The notes below the pieces were generated by a model, which saw only the letters and a program-made list of their open reading frames with translations, searched no databases and was not told where the DNA came from. Source: Gracilibacteraceae bacterium (lineage in GTDB: Bacteria; Bacillota; Desulfitobacteriia; Desulfitobacteriales; Syntrophobotulaceae). From it: a DNA stretch of 8,776 bases. Of the stretch, positions 1 to 6,719 are shown piece after piece. The position numbers and the translations under genes are program-made. The stretch covers positions 1 through 8,776 of the forward strand of contig JAISQG010000170.1 of assembly GCA_031274335.1 (NCBI GenBank). Direction: 5' to 3'. Within the stretch, counting starts at the first letter, position 1. Each line of letters starts with the position of its first letter.

Positions 1-539
1 GGCAGATTGTGCCGGCCCTGGACAGGCTGGCTCGTCCGCGGCTGGAAAAGGACCGGCGGCGGGGCATCCGGTTCAAGCCTTTGCGCGTCATGGCCGTCGG
101 CATTCCAAATATTGGAAAATCATCCCTTATCAACCGCCTGACCGGGGGCGCGCAGGCCAAAACCGGCAACAAACCGGGAGTGACGCGCGGCAACCAGTGG
201 ATTAAAGTGCACGAGCGCGTGGAATTGCTGGACACGCCCGGCATACTTTGGCCTAAATTTGAGGATGAGGAAGTCGGGCGCAAGCTCGCGGCGACGGGCG
301 CCATCCGCGACGAAGTTTTTGACGGCGAGGAATTGGCGGCCTGGCTGCTGGGCTTTCTCCGGGAAAATTATCCCCAAAACCTCCGCGCCTGCTACGGCGG
401 CGAGGTCGCGGACATGGAAAGCGTCGGCCGGCGCCGCGGCTGTATCACGCGCGGCGGGGAAGTGGACCGCGCGCGGGCGGCGCAAATGTTTCTCAAAGAA
501 TTTCGCGCGGGAAAAATCGGCCGAGTCACGCTGGAGTGA
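1..539 (+). CDS. rbgA: Ribosome biogenesis GTPase RbgA (YlqF), 3' part
   Basis: This is the C-terminal part of the circularly permuted GTPase that acts late in 50S ribosomal subunit assembly. The reading frame is already open at the window edge, so the N-terminus, including the G4 motif (NKxD) that comes first in this permuted family, lies upstream. Visible are the G1/P-loop GIPNIGKS (nt 99-122), the PGVTRGNQWIKV stretch after it, and G3 DTPG (nt 231-242) followed by ILWPKFEDEEVG, which is highly characteristic of RbgA. The C-terminal domain is complete, with the conserved RRRGCITRGGEVD segment and a typical final GKIGRVTLE, ending at TGA 537-539. About 179 codons are seen; B. subtilis RbgA is about 282 aa, so roughly 100 residues are missing. 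The gene lies 15 bp upstream of rnhB, an arrangement common in Firmicutes. Other YlqF/YjeQ-type permuted GTPases are less likely because of the C-terminal domain match. Confidence 0.96.
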   Translation, partial: QIVPALDRLARPRLEKDRRRGIRFKPLRVMAVGIPNIGKSSLINRLTGGAQAKTGNKPGVTRGNQWIKVHERVELLDTPGILWPKFEDEEVGRKLAATGAIRDEVFDGEELAAWLLGFLRENYPQNLRACYGGEVADMESVGRRRGCITRGGEVDRARAAQMFLKEFRAGKIGRVTLE

Positions 540-554
540 CGGAGGGATGGGCAT

Positions 555-1538
555 ATGGATTTCGCGGCGGAAAAACTGCTCTGGCAACAGGGATTTACCG
601 CGGTGGCGGGAGTGGATGAAGCGGGGCGCGGGCCGCTGGCCGGGCCGGTGATGGCCGGCGCCTGCATCCTGCCGCGGGATTTTGACCTGACCGACCTGAA
701 CGATTCCAAAAAACTGAGCGCCGACAAACGGGAACGCCTGTGCGCGCGCATCAAGGCCGAGGCGGCGGCGTGGGCGGTGGGCCGGGCGGAAGCGGAGGAA
801 ATCGACCGGATAAACATCCTCCAGGCGACGAAGCTGGCCATGACTCGCGCGCTGTACGCCCTGAGCCTCGCGCCGGATTATGTGCTGATTGACGGGCGGG
901 ACCGCCTGGCCGCCAACGTGCCGCAGCGCGTCCTGATTGGGGGCGACGGCCTGTGCGCGAGCATCGCCGCCGCTTCCATCCTGGCGAAAGTGGAGCGGGA
1001 CGGCTATATGGCGGAGCTGCACCAAGTCTACCCATATTACGGTTTTGACCGACACAAGGGTTACGGAACGGAAGCCCATATGCGGGCGTTGGCGCAGCAT
1101 GGTCTCTGCCCGGAGCACCGCATGAGTTTCCGGCCTGTGCGTCTGGCGGCGGAAGGGAACCTTTTCGCGGACGCGGCGGCGGACACGGATCTGAAGGATC
1201 TGGGGGAACGCGGGGAAACAATAGCCGCGGATTTCCTGCGCGCGGCCGGGTTGTCGGTGGTGGCGCGCAACTACCGCGTGCGCGACGGGGAAATCGACAT
1301 AGTGGCGCAGGACGGGGAAACCGTGGTTTTCATCGAGGTGAAAACGCGCCTCTCCGGGCGCGCCGGACGGGCGGCGGAGAACCTGACGCAGGGCAAGCTG
1401 AAAAAAATGCGGCGGGTGGCACTTTTTTATTTGAAAGAAAAAGGCTACACGGAGTGGCCTTCCATGCGCTTTGACGCCGTGACTGTGGAGTGGCGGGGCG
1501 CGGAAGCCGTGACGGAGTGGCTGAAAGGGCTTTACTGA
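555..1538 (+). CDS. rnhB: Ribonuclease HII fused to YraN (UPF0102) nuclease-like domain
   Basis: A 327-aa fusion. Residues about 1-198 are RNase HII, which cleaves RNA strands in RNA/DNA hybrids and 5' of single ribonucleotides in DNA. The sequence shows GVDEAGRGPLAGPV (acidic residues D21 and E22), LIDG (D113), AAASILAKVERD (D149) and the family-typical HRMSF end (188-192). Residues about 213-327 are a full-length YraN domain: a GERGE start, then GEIDIVAQDGETVVFIEVKTR with D248, E261 and K263 in a PD-(D/E)XK-like arrangement. YraN is usually a separate protein of about 115-120 aa whose role is poorly defined. The linker (about 198-212) contains no in-frame ATG, and its only GTG (V195) has no Shine-Dalgarno, so I read this as one polypeptide. 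ATG 555 is chosen because GGAGGG (541-546) sits 8 bases upstream. The stop TGA overlaps the metH start by 1 base (TGATG). The cell presumably uses it in DNA repair or replication in the cytoplasm; the YraN contribution is unknown. Confidence 0.95.
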   Translation: MDFAAEKLLWQQGFTAVAGVDEAGRGPLAGPVMAGACILPRDFDLTDLNDSKKLSADKRERLCARIKAEAAAWAVGRAEAEEIDRINILQATKLAMTRALYALSLAPDYVLIDGRDRLAANVPQRVLIGGDGLCASIAAASILAKVERDGYMAELHQVYPYYGFDRHKGYGTEAHMRALAQHGLCPEHRMSFRPVRLAAEGNLFADAAADTDLKDLGERGETIAADFLRAAGLSVVARNYRVRDGEIDIVAQDGETVVFIEVKTRLSGRAGRAAENLTQGKLKKMRRVALFYLKEKGYTEWPSMRFDAVTVEWRGAEAVTEWLKGLY

Positions 1539-3958
1539 TGAGTTTTCAGCAATTGCTTGAACAGGGATATGTTCTTTTGGACGGCGCGATGGGCACCATC
1601 CTGCAGCAGGAGGGCCTGCAACCGGGCGAAATGCCGGAGCTCCTCAATCTAACGGCTCCGGAACGCATCGCCGCCATCCACCGCGATTACGCGGCCGCGG
1701 GCGCGCAGGTGCTTTACGCGAACACTTTCGGCGCCAACGCCCGTAAGCTCGCGCACGGTTTGCCGCCCGGCACGGATGTCCGCGCCGCCGCGCGGGAAAC
1801 GGTGACGGCCGGCGTGCGCCTGGCGCGCTCCGCCGCGGCCGGGCGCGCGCTCGTCGCCTTGGATATCGGGCCGCTGGGCGAAATGCTGGAGCCCTTGGGC
1901 ACTCTGCCCTTTGAAACGGCGTATGAAATATTTCGGGAGCAGGCTCTGGCCGGCGCGGCAGCCGGAGCGGATCTGGCCGTTGTGGAGACGATGACCGATT
2001 TGGGCGAGATGCGGGCCGCCGTGCTGGCCGTGCGGGAAAACACGGATTTGCCCGTTATGGCCACGATGTCGTTTGAAGCAAACGGCCGCACCTTCACCGG
2101 CTGCGGCGCCGGTTCTGCGGCTCTGACCCTGACGGGGCTCGGCGTGGCGGCTCTCGGCCTCAACTGTTCACTGGGGCCGGGCGAAGCGGCGGGCATCGTG
2201 GCGGAGCTCGCCCGCTGGACGCCTTTGCCCCTGGTGGTGAAGCCGAATGCCGGGCTGCCTGACCCGAGCGGCGGGGGTTACAGCGTGCCGGCGGCGGAGT
2301 TCGCGGCGCAGCTTTGCCGCCTGGCGGAGTTGGGAGCGCGGGTTTTTGGCGGCTGCTGCGGCACGACCCCGGATACTGTCCGGGCGCTGCACGCGGCGCT
2401 GCGGGCCTTGCCCTTTGCGCCGCGCGCAGCGGCTCCGCCGCCGGCGGTATGCAGCGCGTCCAAAGTTGTACCCCTGGACCGCGTGCGCGTAATCGGAGAG
2501 AGGATCAATCCCACGGGCAAAAAGCGCTTCAAGGAAGCGCTGCTGAACCGCGACACGGATTTTATCCTGAATGAGGGCCTGACGCAATGCCGGGCCGGCG
2601 CCGATATCCTCGACGTCAATGTCGGGATGCCCGGCATAGACGAAAAGGGAACGATGGCCCGCGTCGTCCAAGCCCTGCAGGGCGTGACGGACGCGCCGCT
2701 GCAGATCGATTCCGCGGATCCGGAGGCCGTGGAGGCCGGTCTGCGCCTTTGCCACGGCAAGGCCATAGTCAATTCGGTCAACGGCGATGAAGCCGTGCTG
2801 GCGCGGATTTTGCCGCTGGTGAAGCGATACGGCGCGGCGGTGGTCGGGCTGACGATGGATGAGCGCGGCATACCGTCCGCGGCCCGCGAGCGAGCGGACA
2901 TCGCCCGCCGCATTTTGGAGCGCGCCCTGGAGCACGGTATCCCGGCCGGAGACGTTTACATCGACTGCCTGACTCTCACCGCTTCCGCGGAGCCGGCCGC
3001 CCCGGAGGAAACATTGCGCGCGCTCGCCCTCGTCAAAGAGGAACTCGGCCTCAAAACCCTGCTCGGCGTGTCCAATGTCTCGTTCGGCCTGCCGGAGCGG
3101 GCGCTGGTCAACCGGACTTTTCTCGCTATGGCCCTGGGGCGGGGACTGGATCTGCCGATCTTGAATCCCGGCGACACGGCCATGATGGATACGGTTTTTG
3201 CCGCCCGAGTGCTCCGGCAAGGCGACAAGGACGCGGCAGAGTTTATCGCGCGCTTTGCTGGCGCGAAACAAGAACCCGTACAGGCCTCGGCCCCGGCTGC
3301 TTCGGCGGAAGAAACCCTGCGCCGCGCCGTGCCGCGCGGTTTGAAGGAGGAAGCGGGGCGCGCCGCGGAGGAGCTTGCCCAGACGAGGGAAAGCATGGAC
3401 ATAATCGACGGCATCCTCATCCCGGCGCTGGATGAAATCGGCACGGAGTTTGACGCCGGACGCATCTTCCTGCCCCAGCTTATCGCGGCCGCCCAGGCCG
3501 CCCAAAGCGCTTTCGCCGTTTTGAACGCCCGCTTGGCCCGCGCAGGCGGAGAAAGGCGGAACAAGGGCACGATTGTTCTGGCGACCGTCCACGGCGATGT
3601 GCATGATATAGGCAAGAACATTGTGAAAATTCTGCTGGAAAATTACGGCTACGATGTCCGCGACCTGGGGCGCAACGTGCCGCCGGCGGAAATAGCGGAG
3701 GAAACGCGCCGGACGGAGGCACCGCTCGTGGGGCTTTCCGCGCTGATGACCACGACTCTGCCGGCGATGGCCGGGACAATCCGCGCTTTGCGCGAAAGCG
3801 GGCTGCCCTGCCGCGTCATGGTGGGCGGCGCGGTGCTGACGCCGGAATACGCCCAAAAAATAGGCGCGGATTTTTACGCCCGCGACGCGAAAGCTGGCGT
3901 GGACATCGCCCGCGCGGTTTTCGGGGATCAGCCGGCGCCTGAAGGATATTCTAATTAA
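1538..3958 (+). CDS. metH: Cobalamin-dependent methionine synthase, without AdoMet activation domain
   Basis: Transfers a methyl group from 5-methyltetrahydrofolate via cob(I)alamin to homocysteine, making methionine. 806 aa. The homocysteine domain (about 1-300) has DGAMGT (15-20) and three zinc-ligand cysteines: C210 in GLNCS and C273/C274 in GGCCGT. The folate (pterin-binding) domain (about 315-570) has GERINPTGKKRFKEAL (from G320), DILDVNVG and QIDSADPEAVEAGL. A helical cap (about 588-670) leads to the B12-binding domain with D687-V-H689-D-I-G692, where H689 is the expected lower cobalt ligand. The C-terminal AdoMet-binding reactivation domain of E. coli MetH (about 1227 aa) is absent, as in Thermotoga and many Firmicutes, so a separate reactivator is expected elsewhere. 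ATG 1538 is chosen because the family N-terminus begins there and it overlaps the preceding stop by one base. An in-frame extension to 1490 would lie inside the YraN coding sequence. The 3' end overlaps the convergent DUF2344 gene by 8 bp. Confidence 0.96.
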   Translation: MSFQQLLEQGYVLLDGAMGTILQQEGLQPGEMPELLNLTAPERIAAIHRDYAAAGAQVLYANTFGANARKLAHGLPPGTDVRAAARETVTAGVRLARSAAAGRALVALDIGPLGEMLEPLGTLPFETAYEIFREQALAGAAAGADLAVVETMTDLGEMRAAVLAVRENTDLPVMATMSFEANGRTFTGCGAGSAALTLTGLGVAALGLNCSLGPGEAAGIVAELARWTPLPLVVKPNAGLPDPSGGGYSVPAAEFAAQLCRLAELGARVFGGCCGTTPDTVRALHAALRALPFAPRAAAPPPAVCSASKVVPLDRVRVIGERINPTGKKRFKEALLNRDTDFILNEGLTQCRAGADILDVNVGMPGIDEKGTMARVVQALQGVTDAPLQIDSADPEAVEAGLRLCHGKAIVNSVNGDEAVLARILPLVKRYGAAVVGLTMDERGIPSAARERADIARRILERALEHGIPAGDVYIDCLTLTASAEPAAPEETLRALALVKEELGLKTLLGVSNVSFGLPERALVNRTFLAMALGRGLDLPILNPGDTAMMDTVFAARVLRQGDKDAAEFIARFAGAKQEPVQASAPAASAEETLRRAVPRGLKEEAGRAAEELAQTRESMDIIDGILIPALDEIGTEFDAGRIFLPQLIAAAQAAQSAFAVLNARLARAGGERRNKGTIVLATVHGDVHDIGKNIVKILLENYGYDVRDLGRNVPPAEIAEETRRTEAPLVGLSALMTTTLPAMAGTIRALRESGLPCRVMVGGAVLTPEYAQKIGADFYARDAKAGVDIARAVFGDQPAPEGYSN

Positions 3959-4703
3959 TTCGTCCCAGCGGCGGCAGCCTTTTTTCGCCCTGCGTGAACA
4001 GCCCCGCGCGCACGATGACGACGCCGTCTTTGTCCCAGGGCAGGGCGAGAAACTCGCAGAACGATTCCGTCACATCCGCCGCTCTGGCGGAACCGGCACC
4101 GGTCATGGCGATTTCCAGCTCGAGGCTGAAGCCGGGGTCGTCTGGCGCTTCTTCTCCGGCTATGCTCTGCAAAGCCATCCGGCGAACGAACGGCCGTATG
4201 TTTTTGGTCACCGGCCTGGCTGTCCCGCCCTTGTTCCGCGTGACCGGAATTTCCTCCCTGGACAGCCAGTCCGCCAGACCGCGGCGCAGATCAGCTTCCG
4301 CGACCGGCGCCCAAAGCGGCGTCCAAACCAGGTAACAGGCCAAGTCAATGGAAGCGGTGAGGGCGGCGGCGCCGGGCGGCAAAACCCCATAAGTCAGTAT
4401 GCGGATATTTTGCGGCATTTCCGCCTGCAAAGCCTTCACCGCCCGCTCCGCCGCCGCGGCCTGAGCAGCCGGGCTTAAAGACCGGCGTCCGTCCCTGATT
4501 TCCACGTCCACATATTCGGCCAGCCCCTCCACGCCCACGGCCAGCGGCGGGCCGAACGAAATTTTGGCGTGCGGATGAAACCCCTCCGTCCTGGCCACTT
4601 CCACGCCGGCGCGCCGCAACGCGCGCTCGAAAAATCTGGTCAGATCAAGATGCGCGATATATTTGGCCTCGGCCAGTTTGCTGTAAGCCAGACGGATTTT
4701 CAT
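3951..4703 (-). CDS. DUF2344 / TIGR03936 family protein, partner of the radical SAM protein
   Basis: A 250-aa protein of the DUF2344 (TIGR03936) family, whose biochemical role is unknown to me. The N-terminus is diagnostic: MKIRLAYSKLAEAKYIAHLDL, RALRRAGVEVARTEGFHPHAKISFGP, then LAVGVEGLAEYVDVEI. In many bacteria this domain is fused to the C-terminus of TIGR03960 radical SAM proteins or encoded directly after them, which implies they work together. Here the genes are separate, with ATG 4703 overlapping the upstream TGA (ATGA, 4703-4700), so translational coupling is likely. A GGGGA run about 6 bases before the ATG is a plausible ribosome site. An open frame extends upstream to 4928 but lies inside the radical SAM gene and lacks family similarity, so the shorter start is preferred. 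No signal peptide or membrane segment is seen. The stop TAG (3953-3951) lies inside the 3' end of metH. In related Firmicutes an RNase G gene often follows; here it does not. Confidence 0.92.
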   Translation of the reverse strand: MKIRLAYSKLAEAKYIAHLDLTRFFERALRRAGVEVARTEGFHPHAKISFGPPLAVGVEGLAEYVDVEIRDGRRSLSPAAQAAAAERAVKALQAEMPQNIRILTYGVLPPGAAALTASIDLACYLVWTPLWAPVAEADLRRGLADWLSREEIPVTRNKGGTARPVTKNIRPFVRRMALQSIAGEEAPDDPGFSLELEIAMTGAGSARAADVTESFCEFLALPWDKDGVVIVRAGLFTQGEKRLPPLGRIN

Positions 4704-6559
4704 GCCGTATCCCCGCAAGCGCCGCAAGCGCCGCAGACAAGGCGGCAGTCCTCCGTGCGCTCGCCCCGCTCGCTTTTCAGCGCCTCGGCGCGCAAATATT
4801 CCTTCGTCACGCCCGCGCTCAGATGATCCCAGGGCAGCGCCGCGTCCCAGGGCCGCGCCCCGGTGAAATATTCGGCCCGGAGTTCCGTCGCCCGCAAAGC
4901 CTCCTGCCACAGTTCCGGCCGGAACCACTCGCTCCAGCTGTCAAACCGGGCGCCTTTGTCCGCCAAAACCTCCAGCAGGCCGGCCGTCCGGCGGTCGCCG
5001 CGGGAAAGAATCGCTTCCGCCGCGCTCATGTCCGCGTCATGATACTGGAGTTTGATCGGCGTGCGCCGCAATTTGTCCCGCAGATAGCCCTGTTTGGCCT
5101 GCAGCGTTTCCCGGCTGTCCTGGGCCGCCCATTGAAAAGGCGTGTGCGGCTTGGGGACAAAATTGCTGACGGACACCGTGACGCGCGCCTTTCCGCTCCG
5201 GCGCCTGCCGGTTTGGAGCGCCGCCTCCGCCTGCGCCGCGATCCCGGCCAGATCCGCCTCCGTTTCCGTCGGCAGGCCGATCATATAATACAGCTTTATA
5301 TTGTTCCAGCCAGCGTCAAAGGCGGCCGCGACCGCCCGGAACAAATCCTCGTCCTTGACGCCTTTGTTGATCACATCGCGCAGGCGCTGGGTGCCGGCCT
5401 CCGGAGCGAAAGTCAAGCCGGATTTCCGCGTTTTCTGTATTTCGGCCGCCAATTCCACGTCAAAGGAGTCCGGCCGCAGTGAGGGCAGGGAAACATTCAC
5501 GCTCCATCCGGCCATATCCGCCGTCAAATCGCGCAATAGGTGGCTCACGCCGGAATAATCGCCGGTGGAAAGCGACACAAGCGATATTTCCTCATAGCCC
5601 GTCGCCCGGACGGATTCCAGCGCCTGGCGGCGCAAAACCTCCGGTGCGCGTTCCCGGAGCGGCCGGCCCAGCATCCCGGCCTGACAGAAGCGGCAGCCCC
5701 GCGTGCAGCCCCGCATGACCTCCAGCATGATCCGGTCGTGCACCGTTTCGTTAAAGGGCACGATGCAGCGCGCGGGAAACCAGGCGGCGTTAAAATCCGC
5801 GACGACGGCTTTCCGCACCAGCGGCGGCGCGGGCGCCGCAGCCTGCCAGCCCTGAAACACGCCCCGCTCATCCGCGGACGGCGTATAAAAAGCCGGCGCG
5901 TAAACGCCGCGCAGCTCGGTCAGCCGTGCCAGTGTCTCCGCGCGCGGAACGCCGTTTTTCTTGTCAGCCCCAATCCGCGCCAGCACAGCGGGCAGCAGTT
6001 CCTCCCCGTCGCCCAGCAGAAAGGCGTCGAAAAACGGGGCCAAGGGCTCCGGGTTAAAGGCCCCGGGCCCGCCGGCGATAAGCCAGGGCCATTCATCTCC
6101 GCTGTCGCGCCGGGCGGCCCGCCGCGGTATGCCGGCCAAATCCAGCATATTCAGAATATTGGTATAAGAAAGTTCGTACTGGAGAGTGACGCCGAGAACG
6201 TCAAAGGCGCGGAGCGGCCGGAAAGACTCGAGCGCGTAAAGCGGGATGCCGGCCGAACGCATTTTGTCCGCCATATCCGGCCAGGGAGCGAAGGCTCGCT
6301 CGCACAGGAAGCGCGGATCCTCGTTTACCAGGCCGTGGAGGATGCGCAGCGCCAGATTGGACATCCCCACTTCATAGACGTCGGGAAAAAGGAAAGCCAT
6401 GCGTGTTTCCGCCGCCTCCCAGTCTTTGCGCGCCATATTCCATTCGCCGCCGGCATAACGGCCCGGTTTGATGACCGCCGGCAAAACGCGGTCGAGGGCC
6501 CGGCGCAGGTGCGCGGGGTCGCTGATATATTGTTGCGAAGCAATATCCTGTACTGTCAT
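4700..6559 (-). CDS. TIGR03960-type B12-binding-fold radical SAM protein
   Basis: A 619-aa protein of the TIGR03960 family (function unknown). The N-terminal B12-binding-like region (about 40-230) shows FLFPDVYEVGMSNLALRILH, ERAFAPWPDM, LQYELSYTNILNMLDLAGIP and GGPGAFNPEPLAPFFDAF. The radical SAM core carries C285-TRG-C289-RF-C292, the CxxxCxxC that binds the 4Fe-4S cluster which cleaves S-adenosylmethionine. FAPEAGTQRLRDVINKGV and KLYYMIGLPTETEADL follow as in related enzymes. The C-terminus has LPWDHLSAGVTKEYL and ends in a cysteine cluster, DCRLVCGACGACGDTA, which may bind a second metal centre (inference). I chose ATG 6559: ATG 6568 is also in frame but lies inside a -10-like TATAAT, and the longer frame to 6778 is non-family sequence. 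The N-terminal roughly 18 residues appear longer than usual, with no internal ATG, GTG or TTG before the conserved region. First gene of a two-gene operon with the DUF2344 protein. Confidence 0.94.
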   Translation of the reverse strand: MTVQDIASQQYISDPAHLRRALDRVLPAVIKPGRYAGGEWNMARKDWEAAETRMAFLFPDVYEVGMSNLALRILHGLVNEDPRFLCERAFAPWPDMADKMRSAGIPLYALESFRPLRAFDVLGVTLQYELSYTNILNMLDLAGIPRRAARRDSGDEWPWLIAGGPGAFNPEPLAPFFDAFLLGDGEELLPAVLARIGADKKNGVPRAETLARLTELRGVYAPAFYTPSADERGVFQGWQAAAPAPPLVRKAVVADFNAAWFPARCIVPFNETVHDRIMLEVMRGCTRGCRFCQAGMLGRPLRERAPEVLRRQALESVRATGYEEISLVSLSTGDYSGVSHLLRDLTADMAGWSVNVSLPSLRPDSFDVELAAEIQKTRKSGLTFAPEAGTQRLRDVINKGVKDEDLFRAVAAAFDAGWNNIKLYYMIGLPTETEADLAGIAAQAEAALQTGRRRSGKARVTVSVSNFVPKPHTPFQWAAQDSRETLQAKQGYLRDKLRRTPIKLQYHDADMSAAEAILSRGDRRTAGLLEVLADKGARFDSWSEWFRPELWQEALRATELRAEYFTGARPWDAALPWDHLSAGVTKEYLRAEALKSERGERTEDCRLVCGACGACGDTA

Positions 6560-6566
6560 GTTCCCC

Positions 6567-6595
6567 ATTATAGCACACCCGGCCCGTGGCGGCAA
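6567..6595 (-). promoter_or_regulatory. Extended -10 promoter for the radical SAM/DUF2344 operon
   Basis: Read on the minus strand: TTGCCG (6595-6590, 4 of 6 matches to the -35 consensus), a 17-bp spacer, and a consensus TATAAT (6572-6567) preceded by TGC, giving the extended -10 form TGnTATAAT. Spacing and sequence fit a housekeeping sigma factor. The predicted transcription start is at 6560-6559, which is the base before, or the A of, the chosen start codon. If this promoter is used, the mRNA has almost no 5' leader. Confidence 0.6.
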
Positions 6596-6618
6596 TATTG
6601 AGGATATAACGGCAATAT
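6591..6618 (+). repeat. Two GGCAATAT direct repeats, 20 bp apart
   Basis: GGCAATAT occurs at 6591-6598 and 6611-6618, start to start 20 bp, close to two helical turns. The first copy is part of the palindrome CAATATTG (6593-6600) and overlaps the -35 of the leftward promoter. A shorter related GCAATAT lies at 6540-6546, inside the radical SAM coding start. This could be a regulator site, but in an AT-rich intergenic stretch chance is a real alternative. Confidence 0.3.
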
Positions 6619-6657
6619 AATTATGAAACAACTTTTTCCTCTTTTGCCCACCACCCT

Positions 6658-6687
6658 TATACAAACAGAGCCGGAATATGATATAAT
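6658..6687 (+). promoter_or_regulatory. Extended -10 promoter for the lipid-kinase-like/histidine kinase operon
   Basis: TATACA (6658-6663, 4 of 6 matches to -35), an 18-bp spacer, then TATAAT (6682-6687) preceded by TGA, an extended -10. The expected start is near 6694, giving a leader of about 26 nt that contains the strong Shine-Dalgarno AGGAGG (6707-6712) 7 bases before ATG 6720. The -35 is only moderate, but the -10 is perfect and the region is sharply AT-rich against its GC-rich surroundings. Confidence 0.6.
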
Positions 6688-6693
6688 CATATT
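6675..6693. promoter_or_regulatory. 19-bp palindrome over the -10 box, possible operator
   Basis: AATATGAT-ATA-ATCATATT has two perfect 8-bp inverted arms around a 3-bp centre. It covers the whole -10 hexamer of the rightward promoter and ends just before the predicted transcription start. A dimeric regulator bound here would block polymerase, so an operator is plausible. It is also possible that the symmetry partly follows from the TATAAT composition. No T-run follows, so it is not a terminator. Confidence 0.45.
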
Positions 6694-6719
6694 GGCTAAA
6701 AACCACAGGAGGAAACACC

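Noticed and set aside
120..1118. Long open frame on the minus strand (332 codons)
   Set aside because: It lies opposite rbgA and rnhB, has an arginine/proline/alanine-rich composition and no recognisable domain. It is explained by high GC at third codon positions of the real genes.
1130..1200. Separate internal start for a stand-alone YraN
   Set aside because: No ATG in the linker, no Shine-Dalgarno before the one GTG, and the frame is continuous, so a fusion is the simpler reading.
1490..1537. Upstream in-frame start for metH
   Set aside because: It would add 16 residues encoded within yraN sequence with no family similarity; ATG 1538 matches the known N-terminus and the TGATG coupling.
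2168..3856. 562-codon open frame on the minus strand, opposite metH
   Set aside because: Low-complexity Arg/Gly/His/Gln-rich translation, no ribosome site, no family motif; antisense shadow of a GC-rich gene.
3970..3985. GGC-GGCA-GCC mini-hairpin followed by six T, just after the metH stop
   Set aside because: A 3-bp stem is too weak for an intrinsic terminator, and the sequence is explained as the coding end of the DUF2344 gene (EKRLPP).
4704..4928. 75-residue N-terminal extension of the DUF2344 protein
   Set aside because: It overlaps the conserved C-terminus of the radical SAM protein in another frame. Family alignment begins at MKIRLAYSK.
6524..6547. Imperfect inverted repeat (ATATTG...CAATAT) at the radical SAM start
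   Set aside because: Short 6-bp AT-rich arms inside coding sequence; not distinguishable from chance.
5540..6601. 353-codon open frame on the plus strand, opposite the radical SAM gene
   Set aside because: Same composition artefact. The minus-strand frame has clear family motifs along its whole length.
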